From positions 1 through 13,275 of the forward strand of contig VGOH01000016.1 in assembly GCA_016875955.1 (NCBI GenBank): a stretch of DNA of 13,275 nt, in the 5' to 3' direction. Source of the stretch: Chloroflexota bacterium. Its GTDB lineage: Bacteria > Chloroflexota > Dehalococcoidia > Dehalococcoidales > RBG-16-60-22. The translations under genes and the position numbers were made by a program. Shown one piece after another: positions 1 through 7,283 of the stretch; the stretch's first letter is position 1, and every line of letters starts with the position of its first letter. The notes under the pieces were generated by a model, which was given only the letters and a program-made list of their open reading frames with translations, did not search any database and had not been told where the DNA came from.

Positions 1-429
1 CCGGTCTATCTCTCCTGGGCGCGGCGTAACCGGTCTGACCTCATCCGCGTGCCCGAGTACCGGCCAGGTCGAGAGAAGGCAACCCGGATTGAGTTTCGTT
101 CCCCGGACCCGGCCTGTAATCCCTATCTTGCTTTCAGCGTGATGCTGGCCGCCGGCCTGGAGGGCATTGAGAAAAATTACGAGGTGCCGGACCCAATCGA
201 AGAGAACGTCTATGAAATGAGTGAGACGGAGAGAGAGCGAAGAGGCATCGTCACCCTGCCCGCCAGCCTGCTGGATGCTATCCTGCTGACCGAGAAGAGC
301 GAACTAGTAAAGAAAGCCCTCGGCGACCACGTCTTCAATGCCTTCATTAAGAACAAGAAGATAGAGTGGGACCAGTACCGGACACAGGTGACCGAATACG
401 AGTTGAAGAGATACCTGCCGATTCTGTGA
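1..429 (+). CDS. glnA: Glutamine synthetase, C-terminal part (5' end outside window)
   Basis: This is the C-terminal 142 residues of a type I glutamine synthetase, which condenses glutamate and ammonia at the cost of ATP in the cytoplasm. The frame is open from base 1, and the first visible residues, PVYLSWARRNRSDLIRVP, are the conserved block near the glutamate/ATP site. RIEFRSPDPACNPYLAFSVM follows at about residues 25-44 of the fragment. The later segment NVYEMSETERERRGI resembles the GSI-alpha subgroup, which lacks the YDLPPEE adenylylation context, so control by adenylylation is unlikely. The end, WDQYRTQVTEYELKRYL, is the usual family terminus, and the TGA stop is at 427-429. A broken nadE starts 33 bases downstream with its own ribosome binding site, so the two were probably co-transcribed. 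The family call is very secure; the subgroup is inferred from the motif. Confidence 0.96.
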   Translation, partial: PVYLSWARRNRSDLIRVPEYRPGREKATRIEFRSPDPACNPYLAFSVMLAAGLEGIEKNYEVPDPIEENVYEMSETERERRGIVTLPASLLDAILLTEKSELVKKALGDHVFNAFIKNKKIEWDQYRTQVTEYELKRYLPIL

Positions 430-462
430 GCTTTTTTCTGGGCTGTCCATGGAGGGATAAAT

Positions 463-930
463 ATGCGCCGCTTGCGCCTGGGCATGGCTCAGATTAATAC
501 CACCATCGGCGACTTCCCGGGCAATAAGCAAAAAATATTAAAAGCCATTGATGATGCCAGGGCCCTGGGGGTAGACCTCCTGACGTTTCCGGAGTTGGCT
601 ATTTGTGGCTACCCGCCGGAAGATTTGCTTTTCAAGCCGCAGTTCATCTCGGAGAACCTTAAAGCACTGGATGAGGTCGTCCGCAGTGCCACGGGGATAA
701 CGGTTGTCGTTGGCTTTGTTGACCCCAAAGATGAACTGGTATTTGACGGCAACAGCATGGTACTGGACGAAAAAGGTGAACTTATCGCCCGGGGCGAACA
801 GTTTGCCGAAGACTTAATCGCAGTTGACCTGGATATTGAGTCTGTCTTCCGCGCCCGCCTGCATGACCCACGCTGGCGCAAAGCATCGCTCTTCCTCAAC
901 GCCGAACGCCGCCAGGTAACATCGGTCTAC
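463..930 (+). pseudogene. nadE: Truncated, internally deleted glutamine-dependent NAD+ synthetase
   Basis: This is a remnant of NadE, which amidates nicotinic acid adenine dinucleotide to NAD+ using ammonia released from glutamine by an N-terminal nitrilase domain. Residues 1-87 (MRRLRLGMAQINTTIGDFPG... to VVVGFVD) match the start of the nitrilase domain, and FPELAICGYPPEDLL carries the first catalytic Glu (about E44). The next residues, DELVFDGNSMVLDEKGELIARG and VFRARLHDPRWRK, belong more than 100 residues later in normal NadE. The segment with the catalytic Lys and Cys is therefore gone, with an in-frame junction near 719-733. The ammonia-dependent synthetase domain is entirely absent. Homology fades after about 880, and the open frame then runs to 1152 only as the antisense of the dehydrogenase gene. 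GGAGGG (451-456) lies 6 bases before the ATG, so translation could still start. The deletion looks genuine in the sequence, but an assembly chimera is possible. The 3' boundary is approximate. Confidence 0.85.
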
Positions 931-1976
931 AGCGAGCGCTGTGCCCTAGGCGGCTTAATGTTCAACTCTTTCGCCAGATTGGTTAGCTCTTTCCAGGTCT
1001 CGTCTTCTATCAGTATGCCGTCTTTGGCTCTCTTCCCCGCCTCGCGCTCCTCAATCTCCCCGGGCAGGAATACCTCAGTGAAACCAGCCATGGGAGGACA
1101 TGACTTAACATTGCCGATTAAATGCAAAACGTCCTGCTGGTATGCCCCGTAGTCCCGGAACTTGCGGATATCAATGGCCGCAATAAGAAAACCGCCCTGT
1201 GTTGAGGCATGTGCTTTTATATATTTGCTCTGCAGAGCGCCCAGCAACGCACTGGCTAATACCTCAACCGCCAGCACCAGCCCATAACCCTTATACCCGC
1301 CAAAGGGTAGTAAAAATCCCTCCAGTGCCGCCTTGGGGTCGGTGGTCGGCTTGCCCTGCTTATCCAGAGCCACCCCTTCCGGTATTGCCTTGCCCCGCCG
1401 GGCCGCCACCCTGATTTTGAAACGGGCAAGACCACTGGTGGCCATGTCCAGAATTATTGAGCTTCCCTCGTCCACGGGAAAGCCTATGCCCAGCGGGTTG
1501 GTGCCGAACAAATTCTCCCGGCCACCCCAGGGAATCATAACCGCCGCGGCGTTGACACAGGCAAACCCGATAAAGCCGAGCCCGATAACTTTCTTAAGGT
1601 AATAAGCCAGCATCCCCACATGTCCCAGATTCCTGACACCGACTATGCCCACGCCGGTGGACTTCGCCTTATCAATCGCTAAAGCAGTGGCTTTCGTGGC
1701 CACCGGAATGCCTAGTCCATTCCCCCCGTCCAGCAGGGTTATGCTGGCCGATTCTTCAACAATGCGAATATCAGAGCTGGCCTTCACCAGACCCTTACGA
1801 ATGCCCTCTACATAATAGGGAATACGTATAATGCCATGAGAGTCAACGCCCCTCAGGTTTGCCAGAACCAGGTTATCGGCAATGTTCTCCGCATCCTCTT
1901 TGGGAACACCCGATTTTTCAAAACACTCAGCGCAGAAATCCTGTGCCTGACGGACTGAAACCTTAACATTCTCCAT
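927..1976 (-). CDS. Malate/L-lactate dehydrogenase family (Ldh_2) oxidoreductase
   Basis: This 349-residue protein is a cytoplasmic NAD(P)-dependent 2-hydroxyacid dehydrogenase of the Ldh_2 family. The family includes malate, lactate and sulfolactate dehydrogenases, ureidoglycolate dehydrogenase (AllD) and 2,3-diketogulonate reductase. Visible motifs are LRGVDSHGI (41-49, with H47 the expected catalytic His), RNLGHVG (115-121), LFGTNPLGIGFP (about 156-167), ILDMATS (about 175-181), AARRGKAIPEG and LLPFGGYKGYGL (about 222-233). Length is normal. The ATG at 1976 follows AGGAGG (complement of 1989-1994) after 12 bases; a nearer ATG at 1987 is in another frame. The family core ends near residue 340. 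The last eight residues, PPRAQRSL, appear to be read from old nadE DNA, so the original terminus may have been lost. The gene is divergent from the enolase-like gene and may share control through the 231-bp spacer. The substrate cannot be told from sequence; the neighbours suggest a small 2-oxo or 2-hydroxy acid. Confidence 0.9.
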   Translation of the reverse strand: MENVKVSVRQAQDFCAECFEKSGVPKEDAENIADNLVLANLRGVDSHGIIRIPYYVEGIRKGLVKASSDIRIVEESASITLLDGGNGLGIPVATKATALAIDKAKSTGVGIVGVRNLGHVGMLAYYLKKVIGLGFIGFACVNAAAVMIPWGGRENLFGTNPLGIGFPVDEGSSIILDMATSGLARFKIRVAARRGKAIPEGVALDKQGKPTTDPKAALEGFLLPFGGYKGYGLVLAVEVLASALLGALQSKYIKAHASTQGGFLIAAIDIRKFRDYGAYQQDVLHLIGNVKSCPPMAGFTEVFLPGEIEEREAGKRAKDGILIEDETWKELTNLAKELNIKPPRAQRSL

Positions 1977-2207
1977 TACCGTCCATTACCTCCTAGAATT
2001 TACCCCGTTTACCGATTAAGCAAATTCCGTCCGGGTAAAGTAAAAGTTAACATACTTGCCCGGTCATCTTCAATATTTCCTCCACATTGTCGAGGCAGTG
2101 GCAATTCCCGCCCTTACAAAGCTTTTGCTACACAGATTGTAAATGTGTGATAATATGCTCACCAATTAACCATATGGGTAGATATTCATTTGAGAAAAAG
2201 GACTTTT
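1977..2207. promoter_or_regulatory. Divergent intergenic region between the Ldh_2 gene and the enolase-like gene
   Basis: This 231-bp spacer separates two genes that point away from each other. No coding potential was recognised. The leftward gene has a good ribosome binding site (complement of 1989-1994) but no convincing -35/-10 pair was found for it. TTTACC occurs twice, at 1999-2004 and 2008-2013, and its inverse GGTAAA occurs at 2034-2039. These could be half-sites for a regulator, but the repeats are short and may be chance. The right half contains the promoter listed separately. Confidence 0.4.
2125..2154 (+). promoter_or_regulatory. Predicted sigma-70-type promoter for the enolase-like/kinase operon
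   Basis: TTGCTA (2125-2130) is separated by 18 bases from GATAAT (2149-2154), which is preceded by TG at 2146-2147 in the extended -10 position. Transcription would begin near 2161, giving a leader of about 47 bases before the GTG start at 2208. The match is read by eye and there is no independent support. Confidence 0.5.
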
Positions 2208-3518
2208 GTGGGGCAAAGTGAAATGAAGAATACGGACATAATCTCACGGGTATGGGCACGCGAGGTACTGAATTTCCGTGGCGACCCGACGGTGGAAGCA
2301 GAGATATGGCTCTCAGATGGCAGTTGCGGTCGGGGCGCCGTCCCCGCTGGCATCAGCGTGGGCAGCCATGAAGTAGGCCAGCTGCTCGACGGTGACCCGG
2401 CAAGGTTCGCCGGCAAGGGTGTCCTCAGGGCGGTACAAAATGTCCGTGAGATAATCGCGCCGGCCCTGAGAGGCATGCGTGCCTCCCCGCAGGAGGCAAT
2501 TGACTGCAAACTGATAAAGCTGGATGGCACATCCAATAAAAGCCGGCTGGGCGGCAATGCTATCCTGGCCGTTTCCCTGGCGACCGCTCAGGCGGCCGCC
2601 GCCAGTCAGAAATTACCCCTGTATAGGTACCTAGGTGGCCAAGGTCCCTTTGCCCTGCCGGTGCCTGCGTTTGATATGCTCACTGGCGGCGCCCACGCCC
2701 GGAATTCGGTGGACTTTCAGGAATACCTGGTAATACCGGCCGGGGTCCCCAGTTACCGGGCTGCGCTGGAAGCCGGGTTTGCTATCTACCATGCGTTGAT
2801 AAGTCTGCTCCAGAAAAGAGGGGTCAGCGCCCAGCCTACGGGGCCGCTGGCGGCACCGCTCCGCTCCAACCGGGAAGGCGTGGAGGTGATTGCCTCGGCT
2901 ATAGAAGCGGCCGGATACAGCCTCGGCGAGCAGTGTTATATCGGCATTGATGCCGCTACCTCGGAACTGTATCAGGACGGCAAGTATGTTCTACGGTGCG
3001 AGAGACGAAAAGTAACGTCAGCGGAGCTAACCGATTTATGGAGCGAATGGATAGAAACTTATCCCATCATCAGCATTGAAGACCCCCTGTCCGAAGAGGA
3101 CTGGAGTGGCTGGCAGGTCCTCACCAGGCGTATCGGGGAGCGGGTGCAACTGGTCGGCGACGACCTTTTCACCACCAGCCCCGAGCAGGTGAAAAAAGGC
3201 ATCGCGCTGGGCGCGGCCAATGCCGTGCTGATTAAGCCCAACCAGATAGGGACGCTTTCCGAGACACTGGAGACGATACGAATCGCCAGCGGGGCGGGAT
3301 GGGCCGCTATGCTGAGCACCCGTTCCGGCGAGACAGAAGACACGACTATTGCCGATTTAGCGGTGCTGAATGGCTGTGGCCAGATAAAAACGGGCCCCCC
3401 AATCGCCAAGAACATCCCCAAACACAATCGCCTGCTGCGCATCGAGGAAGAGCTGGGTGATGAGGCAAAATATAAAGGCGCACAGGCGTTCCGGAAACTG
3501 ACACCTGAATCTACTTAG
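2208..3518 (+). CDS. Enolase-superfamily protein, catalytically divergent enolase paralogue
   Basis: This protein of about 436 residues aligns along its whole length with enolase (2-phosphoglycerate to phosphoenolpyruvate). It has AREVLNFRGDPTVEAEIW at the N-terminus, the mobile loop AGISVGSHE (metal-binding Ser at about 50), LDGTSNKSRLGGNAILAVSLA and GGAHARNSVDFQEY (His163, Glu172). The metal ligands are D248 (IGIDAA), E291 (SIEDPL) and D318 (GDDLF), with Lys343 (LIKPNQIGTL) and Lys394 (IKTG). Two active-site features differ. The NxGDEGGFAP loop bearing the general acid (yeast E211) is replaced by AQPTGPLAAP (about 209-218), and SHRSGETED reads STRSGETED, so the phosphate-site His (yeast H373) is Thr371. 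The GTG at 2208 was chosen because AAAGGA (2197-2202) precedes it by 5 bases; an in-frame ATG at 2223 is also plausible. The kinase-like gene follows after 22 bases. The fold is certain. Ordinary enolase activity is doubtful. Confidence 0.88.
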   Translation: MGQSEMKNTDIISRVWAREVLNFRGDPTVEAEIWLSDGSCGRGAVPAGISVGSHEVGQLLDGDPARFAGKGVLRAVQNVREIIAPALRGMRASPQEAIDCKLIKLDGTSNKSRLGGNAILAVSLATAQAAAASQKLPLYRYLGGQGPFALPVPAFDMLTGGAHARNSVDFQEYLVIPAGVPSYRAALEAGFAIYHALISLLQKRGVSAQPTGPLAAPLRSNREGVEVIASAIEAAGYSLGEQCYIGIDAATSELYQDGKYVLRCERRKVTSAELTDLWSEWIETYPIISIEDPLSEEDWSGWQVLTRRIGERVQLVGDDLFTTSPEQVKKGIALGAANAVLIKPNQIGTLSETLETIRIASGAGWAAMLSTRSGETEDTTIADLAVLNGCGQIKTGPPIAKNIPKHNRLLRIEEELGDEAKYKGAQAFRKLTPEST

Positions 3519-3540
3519 ACACCTTTTTTAAGAGTAAAAG

Positions 3541-5010
3541 ATGGAACCGAGGATAAAGAACACCGGGAGCCTGGTGTCTCACGGCAACGTGCCTGGCCGG
3601 AAGGCCATGCTGGAGATACTTGAGGCCGGATTGCAGGCGGCGGACCCATATCATAATGCCAGAAAGCTTATCCACTTAAGAGGTGATAAACTTACCGTCG
3701 GGTGCAGAGAGTTCGAGCCGGCAGGAGACCCGCATTCGGGAAATGCCGTCTATGACCTGTCTCAAATAGAAAACATCTACGTATTCGGGGCTGGCAAGGG
3801 AATCCAGAGAGTCGCCAAGGCCCTTGAGGACGTGCTTGGCGAGAGAATCGCCGGCGGCCATGTCATCGATAAGAAAGGTCATCCCAGCATTCTCCAGAGA
3901 ATAGGTGTCACCTTTGGTGGACATCCCATACCGGATGAAGATTGCGTCAGCGGCTGTGAGAGGATTCTTGAGATGACCAGGGGGCTCACCAGGAACGACC
4001 TGGTTTTCACCTGCGTCAGCAATGGCGTCTCGTCCACGCTAACCATGCCCGTGCCCGGCGTAAGCCTGGAGGACGTGAGAAAGACAACGCATATCATGCA
4101 GATAGAGCATGGTGCCCCTACCAGAGACGTGAACTCAGTCCGTAACCACCTTGATATGATGAAAGGCGGACGGATAAGCCGGTATATCTATCCGGCGCCG
4201 GCGGTACACATAATTGCCCGCGACCCAGTTATCTACGACGAGCTTATGCACCAGAACTACTGGCTGCACACCCTTCCCGACTGCACCACTTTCCAGCTCG
4301 CGGTGGAGAATATAAAGAAATGGGATGCCTGGAAGGAGGTCCCCTCCGCAGTCAGGGAGTTCCTGGCCAGGGGAGACCCGAAGTATGAGACGGTAAAAGC
4401 GGAGGAGTTTGAAAAGATGCCTTCTCGCATCTTCGGGATAATGCCGGGATATAAATACACGGCCAAATTTCCGGCGGCGATGAAAAAAGCCAGGGAGTTA
4501 GGCTTCAAGCCTGTCCTGCTCACCGATGAACTATGGGGCGTGGAAGCGCGCCATGCCGGCATTTGCCTGGCGGCCATTTGCCAAACAATTGAGCGTATCG
4601 GTAAACCTTTCCCGCCGCCCTGTGCCCTGTTCACCAGCGGTGAGGTGGTCGTCACCGTGGGCAGCGAGAGAGGCATTGGCGGCCGAAACCAGGAGTTAGC
4701 GTTAGCGGCGGCTGCGGGAATTGCCGGAAGCAGCCGTATAGTGATAGCATCGGTTGATACTGACGGGACTGACGGACCCGGGACTCAGTTCTTCACCGGC
4801 TCCGGTGGTATACCCCATTGTCTTGCCGGCGGTATTGTGGATGGGGAGACCGTAACCGAAGCCATGAAGGCCGGGTTGAACATAAATGAGGCGATAAAAA
4901 GGCATAACACTTCTCCCATCCTGTGGAAACTCGGGAGTGGCATAGAAGCGACGCCAAACATCAGCCTCGTTGATTTCACAGTCGGGCTGGTAACGGGGCT
5001 TAACAGATAG
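3541..5010 (+). CDS. Glycerate 2-kinase-like protein (DUF4147 plus MOFRL), divergent
   Basis: This 489-residue protein has the two-domain layout of MOFRL-type glycerate 2-kinase, which phosphorylates D-glycerate to 2-phosphoglycerate. The N-terminal domain has VFGAGKG (81-87, with the conserved Lys86), GGHPIPDED (126-134), GVSLEDVRKT and VNSVRNHLDMMKGG (197-210). The MOFRL domain has SGEVVVTVG, GIGGRNQELALA (378-389, with the conserved Arg382) and ASVDTDGTDGPGT (403-415). Several signatures are altered. The usual ISGGGSAL reads VSNGVSSTL (159-167), and the SDVPGD...IASGPTxPDPTT stretch is replaced by ARDPVIYDELMHQNYWL and LPDCTT. It is also longer than the typical 410-450 residues. It starts 22 bases after the enolase-like stop with only a weak AAGAG upstream, so it is surely in the same operon. 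A kinase-like role on a glycerate analogue is plausible, while true glycerate kinase activity is uncertain. Older annotations may call this hydroxypyruvate reductase (TtuD). Confidence 0.85.
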   Translation: MEPRIKNTGSLVSHGNVPGRKAMLEILEAGLQAADPYHNARKLIHLRGDKLTVGCREFEPAGDPHSGNAVYDLSQIENIYVFGAGKGIQRVAKALEDVLGERIAGGHVIDKKGHPSILQRIGVTFGGHPIPDEDCVSGCERILEMTRGLTRNDLVFTCVSNGVSSTLTMPVPGVSLEDVRKTTHIMQIEHGAPTRDVNSVRNHLDMMKGGRISRYIYPAPAVHIIARDPVIYDELMHQNYWLHTLPDCTTFQLAVENIKKWDAWKEVPSAVREFLARGDPKYETVKAEEFEKMPSRIFGIMPGYKYTAKFPAAMKKARELGFKPVLLTDELWGVEARHAGICLAAICQTIERIGKPFPPPCALFTSGEVVVTVGSERGIGGRNQELALAAAAGIAGSSRIVIASVDTDGTDGPGTQFFTGSGGIPHCLAGGIVDGETVTEAMKAGLNINEAIKRHNTSPILWKLGSGIEATPNISLVDFTVGLVTGLNR

Positions 5011-5078
5011 GGGTCAGCAAAGGCATTGAAGTAAGTAACAGCGGTACATCCAGGAATGGAATATATCTGAACTTCAGA

Positions 5079-5121
5079 CCAGTCTCAAGCCGCGGAGAGA
5101 GAAATAGCCAGTAGAGACTGG
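5079..5121. other. 8-bp inverted repeat downstream of the kinase-like gene
   Basis: CCAGTCTC (5079-5086) and GAGACTGG (5114-5121) are perfect inverse complements around a 27-base loop, about 70 bases after the kinase-like stop. A weak T-rich stretch follows. It could be a weak terminator of the enolase/kinase operon or a flank of the mobile element beside it. No gene was seen between 5011 and 5126. Confidence 0.25.
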
Positions 5122-5126
5122 CTTTA

Positions 5127-5368
5127 TGGTTTTATTTGCCTATGGTTGTTCTTTCGCTCACCCCCTTAATCCCCCTCTCAAACAGGTTTGTCTTTGGTGC
5201 TCCATCTTAATAATGTTTGAGAGGGGGAAAGAATTGGAGAGGGGGTTCCGCCCCTCTCCTCTATACTCCCCTCTCCAGCCATTAATGCCTGCGGTCTTTT
5301 ACCAGTGATTCTGGCTGGAGAGGGGGCAGGGGTGAGGCGTCACTGCCAACCAAAGGCAAATAGAACCA
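5127..5368 (+). mobile_element. Non-autonomous inverted-repeat element (MITE-like), copy A
   Basis: The element is about 240 bp and has imperfect terminal inverted repeats: TATTTGCCTATGGTTG at 5133-5148 against its inverse at 5347-5362 (one mismatch). The match extends outward to give about 22 bp, 5127-5148 and 5347-5368. GCTTTA directly flanks it on both sides (5121-5126 and 5369-5374), a likely target-site duplication. It encodes nothing recognisable. The interior is made of G/C-rich hairpins: CCCCCTCTCAAACA (5171-5184) with 5214-5227, GGAGAGGGG (5236-5244) with 5251-5259, and CCCCTCTCCAGCC (5268-5280) with 5313-5325. A further CTCACCCC/GGGGTGAG pair encloses them. A second copy lies inverted at 12158-12403. 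Such elements are normally moved by a transposase encoded elsewhere; none is in this window. Confidence 0.88.
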
Positions 5369-5381
5369 GCTTTATGCCTCT

Positions 5382-5411
5382 TTGACAACCTCCCCCGTTT
5401 AAAATTAAGAT
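5382..5411 (+). promoter_or_regulatory. Predicted promoter for hyuB-hyuA
   Basis: A perfect TTGACA (5382-5387) lies 18 bases before TAAGAT (5406-5411, four of six consensus positions). It starts 14 bases beyond the end of mobile element copy A. Transcription would begin near 5418 and give a leader of about 97 bases. The leader contains a short inverted repeat, ACCGG/CCGGT (about 5458-5476). Apart from this and the mobile element, the 5011-5514 interval shows no gene. Confidence 0.5.
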
Positions 5412-5514
5412 TAGAGTTAACATGTCCCGGCGGCGATAGCAGGCATCAGTAATATTACCGGTGCCTCAGGCCGGTGAATTTTAGCGCTAACCGATTCCCG
5501 AATAAGGAGAGCTC

Positions 5515-7269
5515 ATGAAAAAAGCTGGTTCAGCTAGAAACATGCCCGCGCCCATTGACACCATCAGGTTTGAAGTCATCCGGAACCTGATGCATTCTTT
5601 TGTCGAGGAGATGGCTGCCGCCCTGGCACGGTCGGCATACTCCACCAACATCAAGACACGGCGGGACCACTCCTGCACTTTCTTTGACGCCAAGTTGAGG
5701 ATGGTGGACCAGGCCACCGACCAGCCGTCTCACCTCGCCGCTCTGGTCTTGTCTGTGCCGGCGGTGCTGAAGGAGTACGGCGTGGAGAACCTTGAGCCCG
5801 GAGACGGGATACTGGTAAATGACGCCCACCGCGGCCTGGTTCACCTGAACGATGTCTGCTTTATCTCCCCCATTCATTACCAGGGCAAGCTCTTCGGGTA
5901 CGTCGCCAATGCTGCCCATCACGTAGACATCGGCGGCAGGGCCCCGGGCAGCATAGCTATGACCACGGACATCTTTCAGGAAGGGATTATCGTGCCCGGT
6001 GTCAAGTTCGTGAAACGAGGCGAAATTGACCGGGATATGTTGAAGTGGTTCATCGCCAACGTGCGCGGCAAAAAGGAGTCCGCCGGCGACCTCAGGGCGC
6101 AGGTGGCCTCAAACAAGCTCGGCATACGGCGAATAACGGAGCTGCTGGACCGATATGGCGTGGAGGTGGTCAACGGGGTGATAGAGCAGCTTTACGAATA
6201 TACGGAACGCAGGGTGCGCCATGAGTTTGCCCGGTTTCCGGAAGGCGTTTTTGAAGGTGATGCCTATGTTGATGACGACGGCATAACCGATGAGCCGATA
6301 CATATCAGGGCCAAGGTAATCAGCAAAGGCGGGGACGTGACCGTTGACTTATCGGGCTCGGACCCGCAGCGCCGGGGCCCGATGAACTGCACCATCGCCC
6401 AGACCTATTCCTCGGCCGCCTTCCCCATCCGGGCCCTTCTCCCGGCCGACCTGTATACCAACGACGGCTTCTACCGGATGGTTAAAATTATCGCACCCAA
6501 AGGCTCGGTGGTGAACAGCAAGTATCCCAGCGCCGTGGTGGGAGGGTGGGAGGTGGGGCAGAAGATAGTTGAGGCTGTCTTCAGGGCCTTCTCCAAGGCT
6601 ATGCCCGACCGGGTCCCCGCCGAGACCAAGAAGACCATCCTCCATATTGCCTTCGGTGGCGCCGACCCGCGCAGCGGGGAGTATTACGTGTTTCTGGAGA
6701 CAGTTGGCGGCGGCTTCGGAGGCAGGTCTACCAAGGACGGTGTTGACGCTGTTCAGCCGGCGCTGCAGAACGCGGAGAACTCGCCGGTAGAAGAGCTTGA
6801 AATCGGATATCCCGTCCTGATAAAGCGGTATGAGTTAATCCCTGATTCGGAGGGGGCGGGTAAATTCCGGGGAGGGCTGGGCATAAGAAGGGACTACCAG
6901 TTCCGGGACCACGAGGCGAACGTGACCATACTGGCGGATACCGCCAAGTTTCCCGCCCGGGGCATATACGGCGGTCTGGACGGTAAGACGGCGCGATATC
7001 TGCTTAACCCTGATGGTGAAAACTTTAAAAACGTGGGCTCTAAAGCCACCTTCTACGCCAGCCCCGCCGATATCGTGAGCATGCAGACCCCCGGCGGGGG
7101 AGGCTATGGGAACCCGATGGCAAGAGACCCGGCGGCGGTGCTTGACGATGTGCGCTGCGGCAAGGTCTCATTGGCCAGAGCCCGCGAAATATATGGCGTC
7201 GCTATTGACCCCGAGAGCTGGAGCGTGGACAGGCCAGAGACGGCAAAATTAAGGAGCTCCAGGAAATAG
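5515..7269 (+). CDS. hyuB: Hydantoinase B/oxoprolinase family subunit
   Basis: This 584-residue protein is the B subunit of the ATP-dependent hydantoinase/5-oxoprolinase/acetone-carboxylase-like superfamily, which works with an A subunit on cyclic amides or activated carbonyl substrates. Diagnostic segments are FEVIRNLMHSFVEEMAAALARSAYS (about 19-43), NIKTRRDHSCTFFD (45-58), GDGILVNDAHRGLVHLNDV (about 96-114), ANAAHHVDIGGRAPGS (131-146) and, near the C-terminus, GGLGIRRDY and QTPGGGGYGNP. Full length is retained. The ATG at 5515 follows AAGGAG (5504-5509) after 5 bases. hyuA starts 14 bases past the stop (TAG, 7267-7269), so the two form one operon and probably one complex. The B-before-A order is one of the arrangements seen in this family. 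The substrate cannot be deduced; hydantoin-like, oxoproline-like and ketone substrates all occur among relatives. Confidence 0.93.
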   Translation: MKKAGSARNMPAPIDTIRFEVIRNLMHSFVEEMAAALARSAYSTNIKTRRDHSCTFFDAKLRMVDQATDQPSHLAALVLSVPAVLKEYGVENLEPGDGILVNDAHRGLVHLNDVCFISPIHYQGKLFGYVANAAHHVDIGGRAPGSIAMTTDIFQEGIIVPGVKFVKRGEIDRDMLKWFIANVRGKKESAGDLRAQVASNKLGIRRITELLDRYGVEVVNGVIEQLYEYTERRVRHEFARFPEGVFEGDAYVDDDGITDEPIHIRAKVISKGGDVTVDLSGSDPQRRGPMNCTIAQTYSSAAFPIRALLPADLYTNDGFYRMVKIIAPKGSVVNSKYPSAVVGGWEVGQKIVEAVFRAFSKAMPDRVPAETKKTILHIAFGGADPRSGEYYVFLETVGGGFGGRSTKDGVDAVQPALQNAENSPVEELEIGYPVLIKRYELIPDSEGAGKFRGGLGIRRDYQFRDHEANVTILADTAKFPARGIYGGLDGKTARYLLNPDGENFKNVGSKATFYASPADIVSMQTPGGGGYGNPMARDPAAVLDDVRCGKVSLARAREIYGVAIDPESWSVDRPETAKLRSSRK

Positions 7270-7283
7270 CAGGAGGTTTTTTG

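Noticed and set aside
463..1152. Complete 229-residue protein starting at the nadE site
   Set aside because: Only the first 140 or so residues resemble NadE. The rest is the reverse strand of the dehydrogenase gene, so it is treated as a truncated pseudogene.
2190..2207. TTG start for the enolase-like gene
   Set aside because: No ribosome binding site precedes it. AAAGGA is well placed for GTG 2208, and enolases begin only a few residues before the ARE motif.
5161..5345. CRISPR-like or rRNA/tRNA-like structured repeat
   Set aside because: There are no regular repeat-spacer units and no tRNA features. The inverted repeats are explained by the MITE structure.
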